59,020 nt of DNA, taken from the NCBI RefSeq assembly GCF_000621125.1, contig NZ_JHZC01000020.1:1-59020 (forward strand), written 5' to 3'. Shown here in pieces: positions 8,016 to 17,182 of the stretch. The translations under genes were made by a program, and so were the position numbers. The DNA comes from Maribacter antarcticus DSM 21422. Lineage in GTDB: Bacteria; Bacteroidota; Bacteroidia; Flavobacteriales; Flavobacteriaceae. The number at the start of each line of letters is the position of its first letter. The first letter of the stretch is position 1. The notes under the pieces were generated by a model that had not been told where the DNA came from, ran no database searches, and was given only the letters and a program-made list of their open reading frames with translations.

Positions 8016-9101
8016 CTATAGCTTTTCAAGTAAATAAAAGTATGCTTCAAATTTATGATGTTGCCATATTTCACCTTCATTATTAGGGAAGACCTTGTAA
8101 TATTCTTTATCTGCAAATAAAACCACTGTTTTTCCAACTCGCACATAATTTGTGCTTTCTTGGAAAGTTGGTGATTTAAAATCGGGGAAGTAATTTTGAA
8201 TTTGTTTAGCCATATGCTGTCCAAGATTTTTATTAAATTTATTTTGGGCTTTTTTAGTTGGCTTGTCCAGTTGATTATAAACGTGTTTAAGTATAATGTT
8301 TTTTGGAAACGAAGTTTTTTTAAGGGCTTCATCTACATATTTAAAAGGATTTAGCGTATTGTAATCATTTGTTGTTTGAATAGAAAATGGACCTTCAGGA
8401 ACCCAGTCAGCAGAATTAACAACATTAAAAGCCCATCCTTTTTGTGTCAAGGCTTCATATTCATATGCATAATATAGGTTACCTGGTTTTGGTGCGGCAC
8501 TTGCGTAAGTTTTGATTGTCAAATTTTTATATCTGATGTCTCGTGCTTTTAAATCGTATAGCATAGAAGTCAGCAAATAAGAAATAGCACCTCCTTGACT
8601 ATGCCCAATGATGTAAAAGTCATTAATACCTTTGCTTAGGCTGGAGTCAATTTTTGGTAAAATATCTTGAAATAAACACAAAGACCCAATAAGCCAACCT
8701 GCATGTACAGAAGCTCTATTGTTATTGCTTAGGTGATATTTGTAAATCTGGTTATCGCTAAGGTGTATTATTCCTGATGCAGGAAGCATTGCTGCAAAGA
8801 AGTTTTCTATCCAACTCTCTGTTTTTAACGTTGTTCCCCGAATACTTATTGCTGCTATCGAATCTGGTGATGTCCATAGTTCCCATCTATTATCTAAACC
8901 TAAGACTTGAGATATATAAATCCTATTGAATTTCTCAGGAGCAGGTAGCTCTTTGTTGTAGAGAGAATCACTTTGTCTTGTAGATATTTTTAATAACTCA
9001 GCATATTCTATTTTAGAAAATCCAGGCTCTATTTTAGAAACTTGACTGCCCCCCTTGAAATTGATTAGGAGTAAAAGTATTGTTAGGAATATAATTCTCA
9101 T
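8016..9101 (-). CDS. secreted class 3 lipase-like hydrolase
   Basis: Start chosen at 9101 (MRIIFLTILLLLINF...), which gives a clean Sec signal peptide and 361 residues. The upstream extension reads through the inverted repeat and is not used. The nucleophile elbow GHSQGG sits in FYIIGHSQGGAISYLL, as in the Lipase_3 alpha/beta hydrolase family. Candidate acid and His residues lie further on (NSADWVPEG, and a C-terminal HH in IWQHHKFE). Probably an exported lipase or esterase. Its unit has perfect ends GTTAACTATA/TATAGTTAAC, but the site on its left side is gone. Confidence 0.75.
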   Translation of the reverse strand: MRIIFLTILLLLINFKGGSQVSKIEPGFSKIEYAELLKISTRQSDSLYNKELPAPEKFNRIYISQVLGLDNRWELWTSPDSIAAISIRGTTLKTESWIENFFAAMLPASGIIHLSDNQIYKYHLSNNNRASVHAGWLIGSLCLFQDILPKIDSSLSKGINDFYIIGHSQGGAISYLLTSMLYDLKARDIRYKNLTIKTYASAAPKPGNLYYAYEYEALTQKGWAFNVVNSADWVPEGPFSIQTTNDYNTLNPFKYVDEALKKTSFPKNIILKHVYNQLDKPTKKAQNKFNKNLGQHMAKQIQNYFPDFKSPTFQESTNYVRVGKTVVLFADKEYYKVFPNNEGEIWQHHKFEAYFYLLEKL

Positions 9102-9111
9102 AATTATAGTT

Positions 9112-9255
9112 AACGTTTTAGTTATGAACAGTTCGGGAGCAACTAGCGATTGCTTTCCGACGAGCATTTAGCGAAATCTTTTTATTTTGCTCTGCTGCTC
9201 GACATGCCTTAGCCATTTGTAAAGACCCAAACCCGTATTGTTTATAGGATTTGTT
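9112..9255 (-). repeat. attC-like site E10 (144 bp, shortened long class)
   Basis: AAC at 9112 and GTT at 9253. The arms TTATGAACAGTTCGGG and CCCGTATTGTTTATAG pair. It resembles the 187 bp class with about 40 bp missing from the centre. (E9 is the missing site near 8008.). Confidence 0.65.
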
Positions 9256-9331
9256 GGCAAATCGTTTTTCTAAGCTGTACCTTTCAAGTCTATTTATTGA
9301 GTGTTCACTACGCTTTATTAAAAGCAATTTT

Positions 9332-9700
9332 TTAATCCTCAATTAATTCAAGCAGAACGTTTCCATTGTTATCCAAATTAAGGCTATACGTATAGCTGCC
9401 ATTTTCAAGAGGCGTTTCTCCAACAAAATCATAGGGCTGCAATCTATATTGTACTTCGTCAGCAGTCAATTCGATGTATGCGTACCTGTAAGACAATTCA
9501 TATTCTTTATACTCTGAAAATTCTCCGGGATTTAGCGGTAAATAGTCCACACCTCCAACCTCTATGTTTTCATAGTTGAAGCTACTTTCGTTAAATAATC
9601 TGATATTTACATTAGTGTTCTCATCTACAACATTATCATCGTCGCGAGAACAACCTGTCACTGCTATAATAATTAGTAGAAGTCCTAAAAATGTTTTCAT
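9332..9700 (-). CDS. small lipoprotein of unknown function
   Basis: Start set at the ATG at 9700 (MKTFLGLLLIIIAVTGC), which places a lipobox Cys at residue 17; an upstream TTG start would begin inside the cassette end. The protein is 122 residues. After the lipid anchor comes an acidic linker (SRDDDNVVDEN) and a beta-rich region (FNYENIEVGGVDYLPLNPGE, AYIELTADEVQYRLQPYDFVG). No family is recognised. Single gene of a unit with ends GTTGGCAAAT/GTTTGCCAAC (9 of 10). Confidence 0.65.
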   Translation of the reverse strand: MKTFLGLLLIIIAVTGCSRDDDNVVDENTNVNIRLFNESSFNYENIEVGGVDYLPLNPGEFSEYKEYELSYRYAYIELTADEVQYRLQPYDFVGETPLENGSYTYSLNLDNNGNVLLELIED

Positions 9701-9761
9701 CAGAATACGTTTTGTACTTAATATAGCATTAATTTTAATAGGTTGCGTTATAATGTTTGCC

Positions 9762-9885
9762 AACGTGTTTATATATGATTTTTTACGTTGATTAAATAAC
9801 TAATTTAGTAAATACAAACTGAATAGAAAATCCGCGAGGATTTTCGTAAGTAGCGTAGAACTAGCAATTAATTATACATGGTGTT
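9762..9885 (-). repeat. attC-like site E11 (124 bp class)
   Basis: AAC at 9762 and GTT at 9883, with right arm AATTATACAT-GGT-GTT. The central hairpin is GAAAATCC-GCGA-GGATTTTC. The interior is almost identical to E14. Confidence 0.8.
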
Positions 9886-9935
9886 ACCAAACGTATATTG
9901 AGTTAGTATCAAAATTATGTTTGCTAAATTTATTG

Positions 9936-10856
9936 TTACTTCTTAAAATATGCCATTTTTAACTTGCTGATAATTTCAGTGCTTACCCAATAAAGATTTG
10001 ATAATCCACCTTCTTCGTTATATCGGCTAAAAAATAAATATTTGCCATCTGGAGTGACACTCGGAACTGCTTCACCAAAGTTAGAATTTACTGTATTTCC
10101 TAGGTTAATTGGTTTTGACCATGTTCCATCTTTTTCCTTAAAATAAACATAAATATCGCTACCTCTTTTTTTATCTTCTTTGTTTTGAGCTTGTACCAAT
10201 AAATAATCTTGAGATGAGGAAATAAAAGCGTGAGATCCAATTTCAACTTCAACCTCCTGCACTTCTGGAAACCCACCATTTTTACGGGATGAAGAATACA
10301 TTTTTCGTTTTGAAATGTTGTCATAAAAAACGTCGCCGTTTTTCGCTTGCGTCAAATACATCACATTATCGTCATTTATTGGTGAATCAAGTTTTATTGC
10401 GTTGCTCCACCCATTGCCCAAACGATCTACATACCATATTTCCTCATCCTTATAGTCAGAGCTATACCCAGTAAAATAAATTCTTTTACCGTCAGCCTTG
10501 AAGAATGGTTCCATTTCTGCATCTTTTTGTCCTTTGGTAAAATTCGCTTTTTGAATCGTTTTCCAATTTTTATCTTCGATTTTTGAAAAATAGATATCAG
10601 CAGTTTCACCTTTTTTATTTGCTGAAAAATACATTTCATCTAAATCAGGGGAAAACGAAATACCGTAGTCATATCTTCCATTGACAGAAACAATGCCTGG
10701 AGCAAAAATTTCAGCAGTTAAACCTGGTGTCTTCTGTCCAAAATAAGGGTTTTCTATCGTTGGTGAATCACTGTCTTTTGATTTCTGATTTTTAGTATTA
10801 CAGGCACTTAAAAATACTGAGCATACAAGTATTAAAATAAAATATACTTTTTTCAT
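9936..10856 (-). CDS. PD40/TolB-like beta-propeller lipoprotein
   Basis: A 306-residue protein with lipobox SACN (Cys19). The rest consists of repeated PD40-type blades: [77 protein letters not shown]. Such propellers bind partners or glycans at the cell surface or in the periplasm, and no catalytic site is visible. Single gene in a unit with perfect ends GTTACCAAAC/GTTTGGTAAC; the match extends to 13 of 14 positions. Confidence 0.8.
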   Translation of the reverse strand: MKKVYFILILVCSVFLSACNTKNQKSKDSDSPTIENPYFGQKTPGLTAEIFAPGIVSVNGRYDYGISFSPDLDEMYFSANKKGETADIYFSKIEDKNWKTIQKANFTKGQKDAEMEPFFKADGKRIYFTGYSSDYKDEEIWYVDRLGNGWSNAIKLDSPINDDNVMYLTQAKNGDVFYDNISKRKMYSSSRKNGGFPEVQEVEVEIGSHAFISSSQDYLLVQAQNKEDKKRGSDIYVYFKEKDGTWSKPINLGNTVNSNFGEAVPSVTPDGKYLFFSRYNEEGGLSNLYWVSTEIISKLKMAYFKK

Positions 10857-11019
10857 TGTTCGAACTTTTTAATTGTTAGCAGAATAATAATAAATGCATA
10901 ACCACAATTATTTACAGTATGTTGTTACTAATAAAATACTAAAAACATTATTTTTTTTACGGATAACCTCATTTGAAAGTAGTATTAAATAATTCTCTAT
11001 TTTAGTTAATATGTTTGGT

Positions 11020-11141
11020 AACGGTCTCGGATATGGGTAGTTGCGTGTGTTAGTAGTTAATTTTGCAACTACACACCAAGTTGAAAACCACGAGGATTTT
11101 CAGAAGTAGGCGAGAACAAGCAATTACTTATAGCCATTGTT
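11020..11141 (-). repeat. attC-like site E12 (122 bp class)
   Basis: AAC at 11020 and GTT at 11139, with right arm AATTACTTATAGCC-ATT-GTT. The central hairpin is GAAAACC-ACGA-GGATTTTC. Confidence 0.75.
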
Positions 11142-11176
11142 GGCAACTGGTTTTTTTAGTTAGTATTATTTAAAGA

Positions 11177-11839
11177 TTAATCGGGTCTTTCAGGAATATA
11201 AACAACATCAACTTCTACATTATTTCCATATTTTACTATGATAGAACATAATACAGAAACACTTTCACCATTGTGGGTAGCAGGTTTCATCAAAGGCATT
11301 TTTCTAAGTAATCTTAAGATTTCTGCCTGAACGGTTACTTCTGAATCTCTCACTTTCATGCCAGTTAAATTTCCGTTTTCGTTGATTATAAAAAATACTT
11401 CTACCTGTTTTGGTTCTGAAAGATTTAAATCTTTAGATACACTCAAGTTAAACTCTTGCTTAATAAATGTTGATACTTTATTATTAAAACATTCTCTTGT
11501 TTCTTCTATTGAGAGTTCTTCACAACCATTATACACTGGCGCCATTTCTACATCTTTTAATATCATACTATTATCAGTAGTATAAGTTGCTAAACCGTCA
11601 TCATGCGACACAATGCTACATAAACTTAATAAAGCCTGTTCCTCTACTTTTGTCATATTTCCTTGTGCCATCACTTGTTCCTGTACAGCATTTATTTTCG
11701 TTATTAAATCACTTTCTGTGTTTTTTAACGAGTTGGATTCTTCCTTACAAGAAAAGCATAATAGAACAATAAAAGTGGTTGAAACGACCAATAAATTTTT
11801 AAGTTCAAATTTTATTTTACGATTAAATTTGTATTTCAT
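11177..11839 (-). CDS. lipoprotein with TonB C-terminal-like domain
   Basis: A 220-residue protein with a long positively charged N-terminus, then a hydrophobic segment and lipobox LLCFSCKEE. Residues 140-215 resemble a TonB C-terminal domain (VEVFFIINENGNLTGMKVRD, then EILRLLRKMPLMKPATHNGE, then SVSVLCSIIVKY). Bacteroidota carry many such TonB-C lipoproteins without the proline-rich spanning region, so a role as a full energy transducer is doubtful. Unit ends agree at only 7 of 10 positions and the right core is AAT rather than AAC. Confidence 0.65.
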   Translation of the reverse strand: MKYKFNRKIKFELKNLLVVSTTFIVLLCFSCKEESNSLKNTESDLITKINAVQEQVMAQGNMTKVEEQALLSLCSIVSHDDGLATYTTDNSMILKDVEMAPVYNGCEELSIEETRECFNNKVSTFIKQEFNLSVSKDLNLSEPKQVEVFFIINENGNLTGMKVRDSEVTVQAEILRLLRKMPLMKPATHNGESVSVLCSIIVKYGNNVEVDVVYIPERPD

Positions 11840-11866
11840 AAGTTTTGATTTTTTTTGCTTGTTGCT

Positions 11867-12058
11867 AATGGTCTTGTATATGAAACGTAGTGCCGTTAAA
11901 AAGCAGTTTTGTTTCGAATTAAATACAAGCCGAATTTTTAAATTTTACGTATTATTTTATTCTTGGTAATTTGTCAAATTTAAAAATTTGGCGACTTCAC
12001 AAAAATATACGAACCTTTGTGTTAGTGATGACTCACACTATGTTTTATATACGGTGTT
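11867..12058 (-). repeat. attC-like site E13 (192 bp class)
   Basis: The left core is AAT (11867), the right core GTT (12056). The stem is TATATGAAACGTAG...CTATGTTTTATATA. The inner part AAATTTAAAAATTTGGCGAC is shared with E39. The next gene's last codons lie inside it. Confidence 0.7.
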
Positions 12059-13170
12059 AGCATTAATTTTGCTATTGAGTGTAATATTTCTTGTCTAAAA
12101 TCTTCATCATAGTCACAATTTGCTAATAAAACTAATCCAATATTTTCTTCCGGTATCATTATTAAATAGCTTCTAAATCCTTTATCTCCACCATAGTGTC
12201 CAATTATTTTTTTTGAATTAATTTCACTTAACTGAAAACCCAAACCTATATATGGATTTGAAAGAAAAGTAGGCTCAATCATTGTCGGAAATTTATTATT
12301 GAAGTCTGAATCGTCTAAAGTTTTAAGAAAAGAAATCATCCATTTACTTAAATCTTTTGAAGAAGAATTTAATGTACTGCTTGGTGCATGCTCTCTCGTA
12401 TATGGATAGGTTTTTCTTTCATATATATTTTTTGTAATCCAACTTTTAGAATGTGGAGATGTCTTTAAAGAATCGTGTATTTTGAAATATCTGAAATCAC
12501 TACTGTACATTCCACTTTTATTCAAAATATTTTCTTTCATAAAATCATCAAAATTAGCACCAGAGACTTTTTCTATGACATAGCCTAAAATATCATACCC
12601 CAAATTGCTGTATTCATATTTGGTAGAAGGGTCAGAATCAAGTTTAAGGTTAAGTTTTAAAACAAATTCCTTAAGACTATTATCTGATTGATTATTATTA
12701 CCCCAATGATAGTTACTAATATCAGGTAATCCAGAAGTGTGATTCAAAAGAGTCTTTATTGTAATATCTTCTACTCTTTTATCATCGTATTTTAACTCAG
12801 GAAGTATCTCAATCAATTTGTCATTAATTTTTATCACATTTTGTGCTATAAGCTTCATGGTTGCTTCAGCCGTAAATAACTTGCTAATTGAGGCAGTATG
12901 AAATATGGTATTTTCTGTAACTAAATCCCCCGTTTTAATGCTTCTAATACCATAACCTTTAGTATAAATTATGGAATCATTTCTGATTAATCCAATGGAA
13001 AGTCCAGGGATATTATACTGGTTCATTTTGTTAATGACAATTGAATTTACTTTTCCTCTAAAACTGATAATAGTCTTACTAACTTCAATATTTTGCTTAA
13101 ACTTATTATTAGAACAAGATTGTAATATGGTCAGGGATAAAATAATTACTATTGGTACTATTTTGTTCAT
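12022..13170 (-). CDS. beta-lactamase-family serine hydrolase lipoprotein
   Basis: A 382-residue protein with lipobox LQSCSN (Cys19). S12-type motifs are in order: S94-I-S-K97 (FHTASISKLFTAE), YSN in YEYSNLGYDILGYV, and HYGG near the end (IIGHYGGDKGFRSY). No TPR tail. Probably a periplasmic esterase or D-peptidase-like enzyme with unknown substrate. The last 12 residues (PYIKHSVSHH...) and the stop are encoded inside attC-like site E13. Unit ends GTTAGCATTA/TAATGCTAAC are perfect. Confidence 0.8.
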   Translation of the reverse strand: MNKIVPIVIILSLTILQSCSNNKFKQNIEVSKTIISFRGKVNSIVINKMNQYNIPGLSIGLIRNDSIIYTKGYGIRSIKTGDLVTENTIFHTASISKLFTAEATMKLIAQNVIKINDKLIEILPELKYDDKRVEDITIKTLLNHTSGLPDISNYHWGNNNQSDNSLKEFVLKLNLKLDSDPSTKYEYSNLGYDILGYVIEKVSGANFDDFMKENILNKSGMYSSDFRYFKIHDSLKTSPHSKSWITKNIYERKTYPYTREHAPSSTLNSSSKDLSKWMISFLKTLDDSDFNNKFPTMIEPTFLSNPYIGLGFQLSEINSKKIIGHYGGDKGFRSYLIMIPEENIGLVLLANCDYDEDFRQEILHSIAKLMLTPYIKHSVSHH

Positions 13171-13200
13171 CTATTCTTTTTTGTTCGTTTAATTAATGCT

Positions 13201-13324
13201 AACCTGTTTGTGTATGCTTTTTTGCGTTGATTAAACAACTAGTTTAGTGAATACAGACTGAATAGAAAATCCGCGAGGATTTTCGTAAGTAGCGTAGAAC
13301 TAGCAATTAATTATACACGGTGTT
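13201..13324 (-). repeat. attC-like site E14 (124 bp class)
   Basis: AAC at 13201 and GTT at 13322. The stem is GTGTATGC.../...TTATACAC. The central hairpin is GAAAATCC-GCGA-GGATTTTC with a perfect 8 bp stem. Confidence 0.8.
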
Positions 13325-13629
13325 GGCATTTCGTTGGTTTTTCAGAAATTATATTATTTTGTAAAATCCTCATTGATTGAGTAATTCCGCATTTTTTAAA
13401 AAACCGCACACTATTTGTTTTTTAAAAATTTTCTCAAGTCCAATTTTTAAAGAAAATTCAAATTGTAGTTATCAAAACAAACAGCTAATGAAATAGCACC
13501 ATTTATTGTAAACAGATTCCTTTTACTAACTAGTTTATTCCGATGACTAAAAATACTGCTTGCACAATAAAAAATGGTATGGTTAACATTTTTCTAAAAA
13601 TCTAATTAATGCAAAAACTCTTGGAAGAG
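13325..13629. other. AT-rich spacer, no gene seen
   Basis: About 300 bases between the cassette end at 13324 and the amidohydrolase stop. The longest open frames are about 20 codons. No hairpin or repeat stands out. It is the 3' untranslated part of the unit, or remains of a lost gene. Confidence 0.4.
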
Positions 13630-15078
13630 TTATTCAATCCAATACCCTTCGAGCATCACTTTATAGATGGTTTGCGAATTTTTTATAGCATCTAGCGGGT
13701 TTTTATCAAGTATCAAGAAACTAGCAATTTTTCCTTCTTTAATACTTCCAATTTTATCTTCCATTTTTAAAAATTTAGCAGGAGCAATAGTTGCAGAACG
13801 AAGAACTTCTGCATTGGTCATACCCGCTTCCGACATAAATACTAACTCCTTGTGAGCACTATATCCAGGAATAATTGAAGGGTTTCCGGCATCTGACCCC
13901 ATGAGTATGTTGACACCTGCCTTATACATTGTCGTGAAATTTTTAATATTATTCTCTTTATGCAAATCTATATCAATACCGTAACTGCGAACCATCATTT
14001 GTCTTACTGGCCAGTTTTCAAGGCTGCGATTAGTTCTCTCTGAACTATATTGCATCATAAAAGGGTCTTCTAAAATTTTTGCAGAGCTAATGTATTGAAA
14101 GATATATGCTACAGAAAGGGTAGGTGTATAAGAGATAGAATCCCTTATCATTTTTTCTAAGAAAGGCTCAGCACCTGTTAGTAACTGATCTTCTATGGTA
14201 TGAGCAATAACATCTGCGCCTGCATTAACAGCATCTTGTAAGTCAGCTTTACGGGTTACATGAGCAAAAACGGGTAGCTTGTATTGTGATGCTTTCTGTA
14301 TGATTTTCCCTGTCAATTTATTTGATAATCGTGGTTCTTCTGAAGCACCTCCTAAACCAGATTCTACCATGACTTTTACACCATTTAGGCCAAGCTCTTG
14401 CTTTTTAGAAAATATAACATCCAAATCAGTTTCCTCTGTAATAGTAAATATGCCTTGTTCATTAAGATGTATTTCATCTTCTGATAAGCCTGTCATACTA
14501 GATACAAATGGAATGGGATAACCACCTGGTGCCGTTAGGATACTTCCAGTTGCTAAAATCATCGGGGCTACGATTTCATGCTTTTGTTGTTTTTGTATAA
14601 GTTCTGCCGTGATTTCTTGATTAAATCCGTGTCCGCCTAAAGTAAAAATTGTGCTTACACCATATCGCGCAAACTGCTCCAATGCCATTGGCCGTGTAGT
14701 TTTGTCTGGTGGTATCAACCCACCACTATTCAAATGGGTGTGCATATCTATCATTCCAGGCATGAGGTAACGGTTTTTAGCATCTATAACTTTATAGATT
14801 GTTTTTAAGCTATCAGAAACTTGACCTTCAAAAATCTGCTTAAAAACACCATTCTGTATAATTAGGTGTTTATTTTTAAGGACTACACCAGCTTCAACAT
14901 CAATAATATTTGCGTTGGTTATCAAATAACTATTACTTTTATTAGGACTATAAACTTCTGAAGGTTTTAGTTTTAGAACATGTTCTTCTGTATTATGGAA
15001 CCAAAATAAATAACTCGTTACACCAATTAGTAAAAGTATACCTACTCCAATACCAATAAACTTTAAGACTATTTTCAT
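13630..15078 (-). CDS. membrane-anchored amidohydrolase
   Basis: A 482-residue protein with an N-terminal anchor (IVLKFIGIGVGILLLIGVTSYLFWF). The metal-dependent amidohydrolase signature is complete: HTH in MPGMIDMHTHLN, Lys in GLNGVKVMVESG, His in LPVFAHVTRKADL and DVIAHTIED, Asp in LMGSDAGNP. This is the imidazolonepropionase/prolidase-like subgroup that acts on C-N bonds, often in dipeptides or cyclic amides. It probably faces the periplasm. Unit ends GTTGGCATTT/CAATACCAAC match at 8 of 10. Confidence 0.8.
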   Translation of the reverse strand: MKIVLKFIGIGVGILLLIGVTSYLFWFHNTEEHVLKLKPSEVYSPNKSNSYLITNANIIDVEAGVVLKNKHLIIQNGVFKQIFEGQVSDSLKTIYKVIDAKNRYLMPGMIDMHTHLNSGGLIPPDKTTRPMALEQFARYGVSTIFTLGGHGFNQEITAELIQKQQKHEIVAPMILATGSILTAPGGYPIPFVSSMTGLSEDEIHLNEQGIFTITEETDLDVIFSKKQELGLNGVKVMVESGLGGASEEPRLSNKLTGKIIQKASQYKLPVFAHVTRKADLQDAVNAGADVIAHTIEDQLLTGAEPFLEKMIRDSISYTPTLSVAYIFQYISSAKILEDPFMMQYSSERTNRSLENWPVRQMMVRSYGIDIDLHKENNIKNFTTMYKAGVNILMGSDAGNPSIIPGYSAHKELVFMSEAGMTNAEVLRSATIAPAKFLKMEDKIGSIKEGKIASFLILDKNPLDAIKNSQTIYKVMLEGYWIE

Positions 15079-15271
15079 ATGTTTTAGTTCTTCATTTCAA
15101 GTGTTTTGTCGCTTTAGTTATTTAGATGCATAAACTTTTTTCAATGGCGATTGAGTGAGCAATTCAAAATCTTAATAATTACAAAAATATTCATACCAAT
15201 CATTTTGTTTTTAGCTCAGTAAATTTAAAAAATTCTGATATTTAAATTGCACTCCTTCTTCAATCAATACC
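15079..15271. other. upstream region of the amidohydrolase
   Basis: About 190 bases between the start codon and the cassette border. AT-rich, no ORF and no clear operator. It should contain the promoter, but I cannot place it with confidence. Confidence 0.35.
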
Positions 15272-15395
15272 AACGTTGTTGTATGAGAATAGTTGCGTAA
15301 TTTAAGTACTAAATTTAGTAAATAATTCACAGATAGAAAGGCTGCGAGGACTTTCGCAAATAAGCTAAAACCAGTAATTATTTTTATGCGTTGTT
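15272..15395 (-). repeat. attC-like site E15 (124 bp class)
   Basis: AAC at 15272 and GTT at 15393. The central hairpin GAAAGGC-TGCGAG-GACTTTC is partly mismatched. The spacer GTTGTT after AAC is unusual for its class. About 215 bases to its right hold no recognisable gene. Confidence 0.7.
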
Positions 15396-15611
15396 GGCAA
15401 TTGGCTTTTGTTTCTCCATCTTGTCAGATAGTTACCCTTAAATAAATTGACATAGAACTAGTCTTTTGAGCATTGCTTTTATAGTTGGTTCTATTGACTA
15501 ATTCTCTAAATTCTTTTAGTTGGTTCCTTACATTTGAATAGACTCAATGTGTTTATTAAGTCTATGATTACAAGGCTAAAGAATATTTAGTTCTTTTTAG
15601 TTTAATACATA

Positions 15612-17174
15612 CTAATCATTAAACTGTACAAGTAATAACTCACTAGTAATAAAACTATAAAAGATTTTAATGTTCATATGATAACTGGAAGCCATAGACT
15701 CAGTACTACTTTTTAATTCTTCAATTTTTTGTTTATCATAATACATTCCATTTTGTATAATTCCATAAATTTCTTTTGTATTGCTTATAAACTTTAATGG
15801 ATTTTTATCAAGAATCACCATATCTGCAAGCTTCCCAGTTTCAATACTTCCTAATTCGTATTCTTTGTTAGCATACTCAGCAGGGATCATAGTTGCTGCT
15901 CTTAAAGCTTCGATATTCGATAATCCAGCATCTACTAAATCTATTAATTCTTGATGGACACTAAAACCAGCAAACGTATAGGAGTCTGTAACGTCCGTGC
16001 CAACCATAATTGGTACTCCGAGACTATTGGCTTTACTCACTAACTCTTTAGATTTTCCATAAAATTTCTCACTAATGATATGGTTAGGATGAGCCAAATT
16101 CCTCTCTTTATTACCTGAAATATCAAATGACCACCACAGTTTTTTTCTTGCTATAGAAATATATTTTGTCATTGAATTATTTAAAAATTCCTCTTTATGA
16201 GCATTCGCTTCAAATTTAAGAGTCTGTAGCGTAGGCGTCCAATAGGCATTTTCTTCACTCATTAATTGCATGAGTTCTTCAGCTTTTCGGTCATCAAATT
16301 GATCGATCATCTCATTTTTATACAAACTATAGTTTTTACGCCAGTTTAGACTCAATCTTAAACTATCTGCATGGGGAAAGCAATCATACATAAAAATGCG
16401 TCCATGTTCAAAGCTTTTTTGTCCTGCTTTTATAGCTTCTTCTAGGCTTATAAATATGGGTTTATGACCTGCTAAATGCATATTATATTGCGAGGCTTTT
16501 TTGGCTAATTCTCTGTAAGATTCAGGTTTTATCTGTTGATAGATTTTTATGAAGTCTACCTGTTCTTTTTTATAAAAATCTAAAAAGGGTTCAACATCTT
16601 TTTTGTTATTTAGTTTGAAGAAATTTGGCACGCCATTTGGAACCGATTGTTCACCATCTATCTGGTAACTACCCTGTAATACATATCGAGGCGTAACACG
16701 CTTCTTGTTTTGTAAATCTTTATTCCATTGCAGTCTGGTCTTACTTCCTACCCAATAGGCATCCTCTTTATCTAGAGTCCCAGACATATCTCTAATAGTG
16801 GTGACCCCATTTGCAATGTATAAAGGATGATGAAGCCATTCAGAATGCACATTAGAATGCGTGTGCATATCCCAAAGTCCAGGAATTACATATTTTCCTT
16901 GGCCATTAATGATAAAGATTTCATCAGCACTGTTAACGGAACCAGAAATTCCGATTTCTGTAATTCTATTACCTGTTATTTTTATGTCTTGGTCTTTAAT
17001 TAATGTTCCTGATTCTATATCAATAACGGATATCGATTTGATTAGTATTGTCTCGTGTATTTCAGGCACTTCAAGATTTTGAAGCGGCCAATACACACCG
17101 GCAAAAAAAAGTAGTACTAGTCCCATAATTAGTAATGAGGTTATTTTTAAAACCCTAAAAAGTTTCCGTTTCAT
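15612..17174 (-). CDS. membrane-anchored amidohydrolase
   Basis: A 520-residue protein with a hydrophobic N-terminal anchor (LLIMGLVLLFFAGVYW). Metal ligands: HTH in VIPGLWDMHTHS, Lys in QVDFIKIYQQI, His in HLAGHKPIFIS and SFEHGR, Asp in MVGTDVTDS. It is a paralogue-like relative of the amidohydrolase at 13630 but differs strongly in sequence. The final 30 residues or so beyond the usual domain end look unusual. It lies 8 bp downstream of the serine hydrolase at 17183, so the two form an operon and may act on the same substrate. Confidence 0.8.
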   Translation of the reverse strand: MKRKLFRVLKITSLLIMGLVLLFFAGVYWPLQNLEVPEIHETILIKSISVIDIESGTLIKDQDIKITGNRITEIGISGSVNSADEIFIINGQGKYVIPGLWDMHTHSNVHSEWLHHPLYIANGVTTIRDMSGTLDKEDAYWVGSKTRLQWNKDLQNKKRVTPRYVLQGSYQIDGEQSVPNGVPNFFKLNNKKDVEPFLDFYKKEQVDFIKIYQQIKPESYRELAKKASQYNMHLAGHKPIFISLEEAIKAGQKSFEHGRIFMYDCFPHADSLRLSLNWRKNYSLYKNEMIDQFDDRKAEELMQLMSEENAYWTPTLQTLKFEANAHKEEFLNNSMTKYISIARKKLWWSFDISGNKERNLAHPNHIISEKFYGKSKELVSKANSLGVPIMVGTDVTDSYTFAGFSVHQELIDLVDAGLSNIEALRAATMIPAEYANKEYELGSIETGKLADMVILDKNPLKFISNTKEIYGIIQNGMYYDKQKIEELKSSTESMASSYHMNIKIFYSFITSELLLVQFND

Positions 17175-17182
17175 TAATTATT

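Noticed and set aside
9118..9342. 74-codon minus-strand ORF in E10
   Set aside because: Lies almost wholly in the attC-like site, has no domain features and collides with the lipoprotein gene.
12971..13192. Antisense ORFs such as 73 codons opposite the serine hydrolase
   Set aside because: Shadow frames of AT-rich coding sequence with no start signal or domain; many such frames exist in the window.
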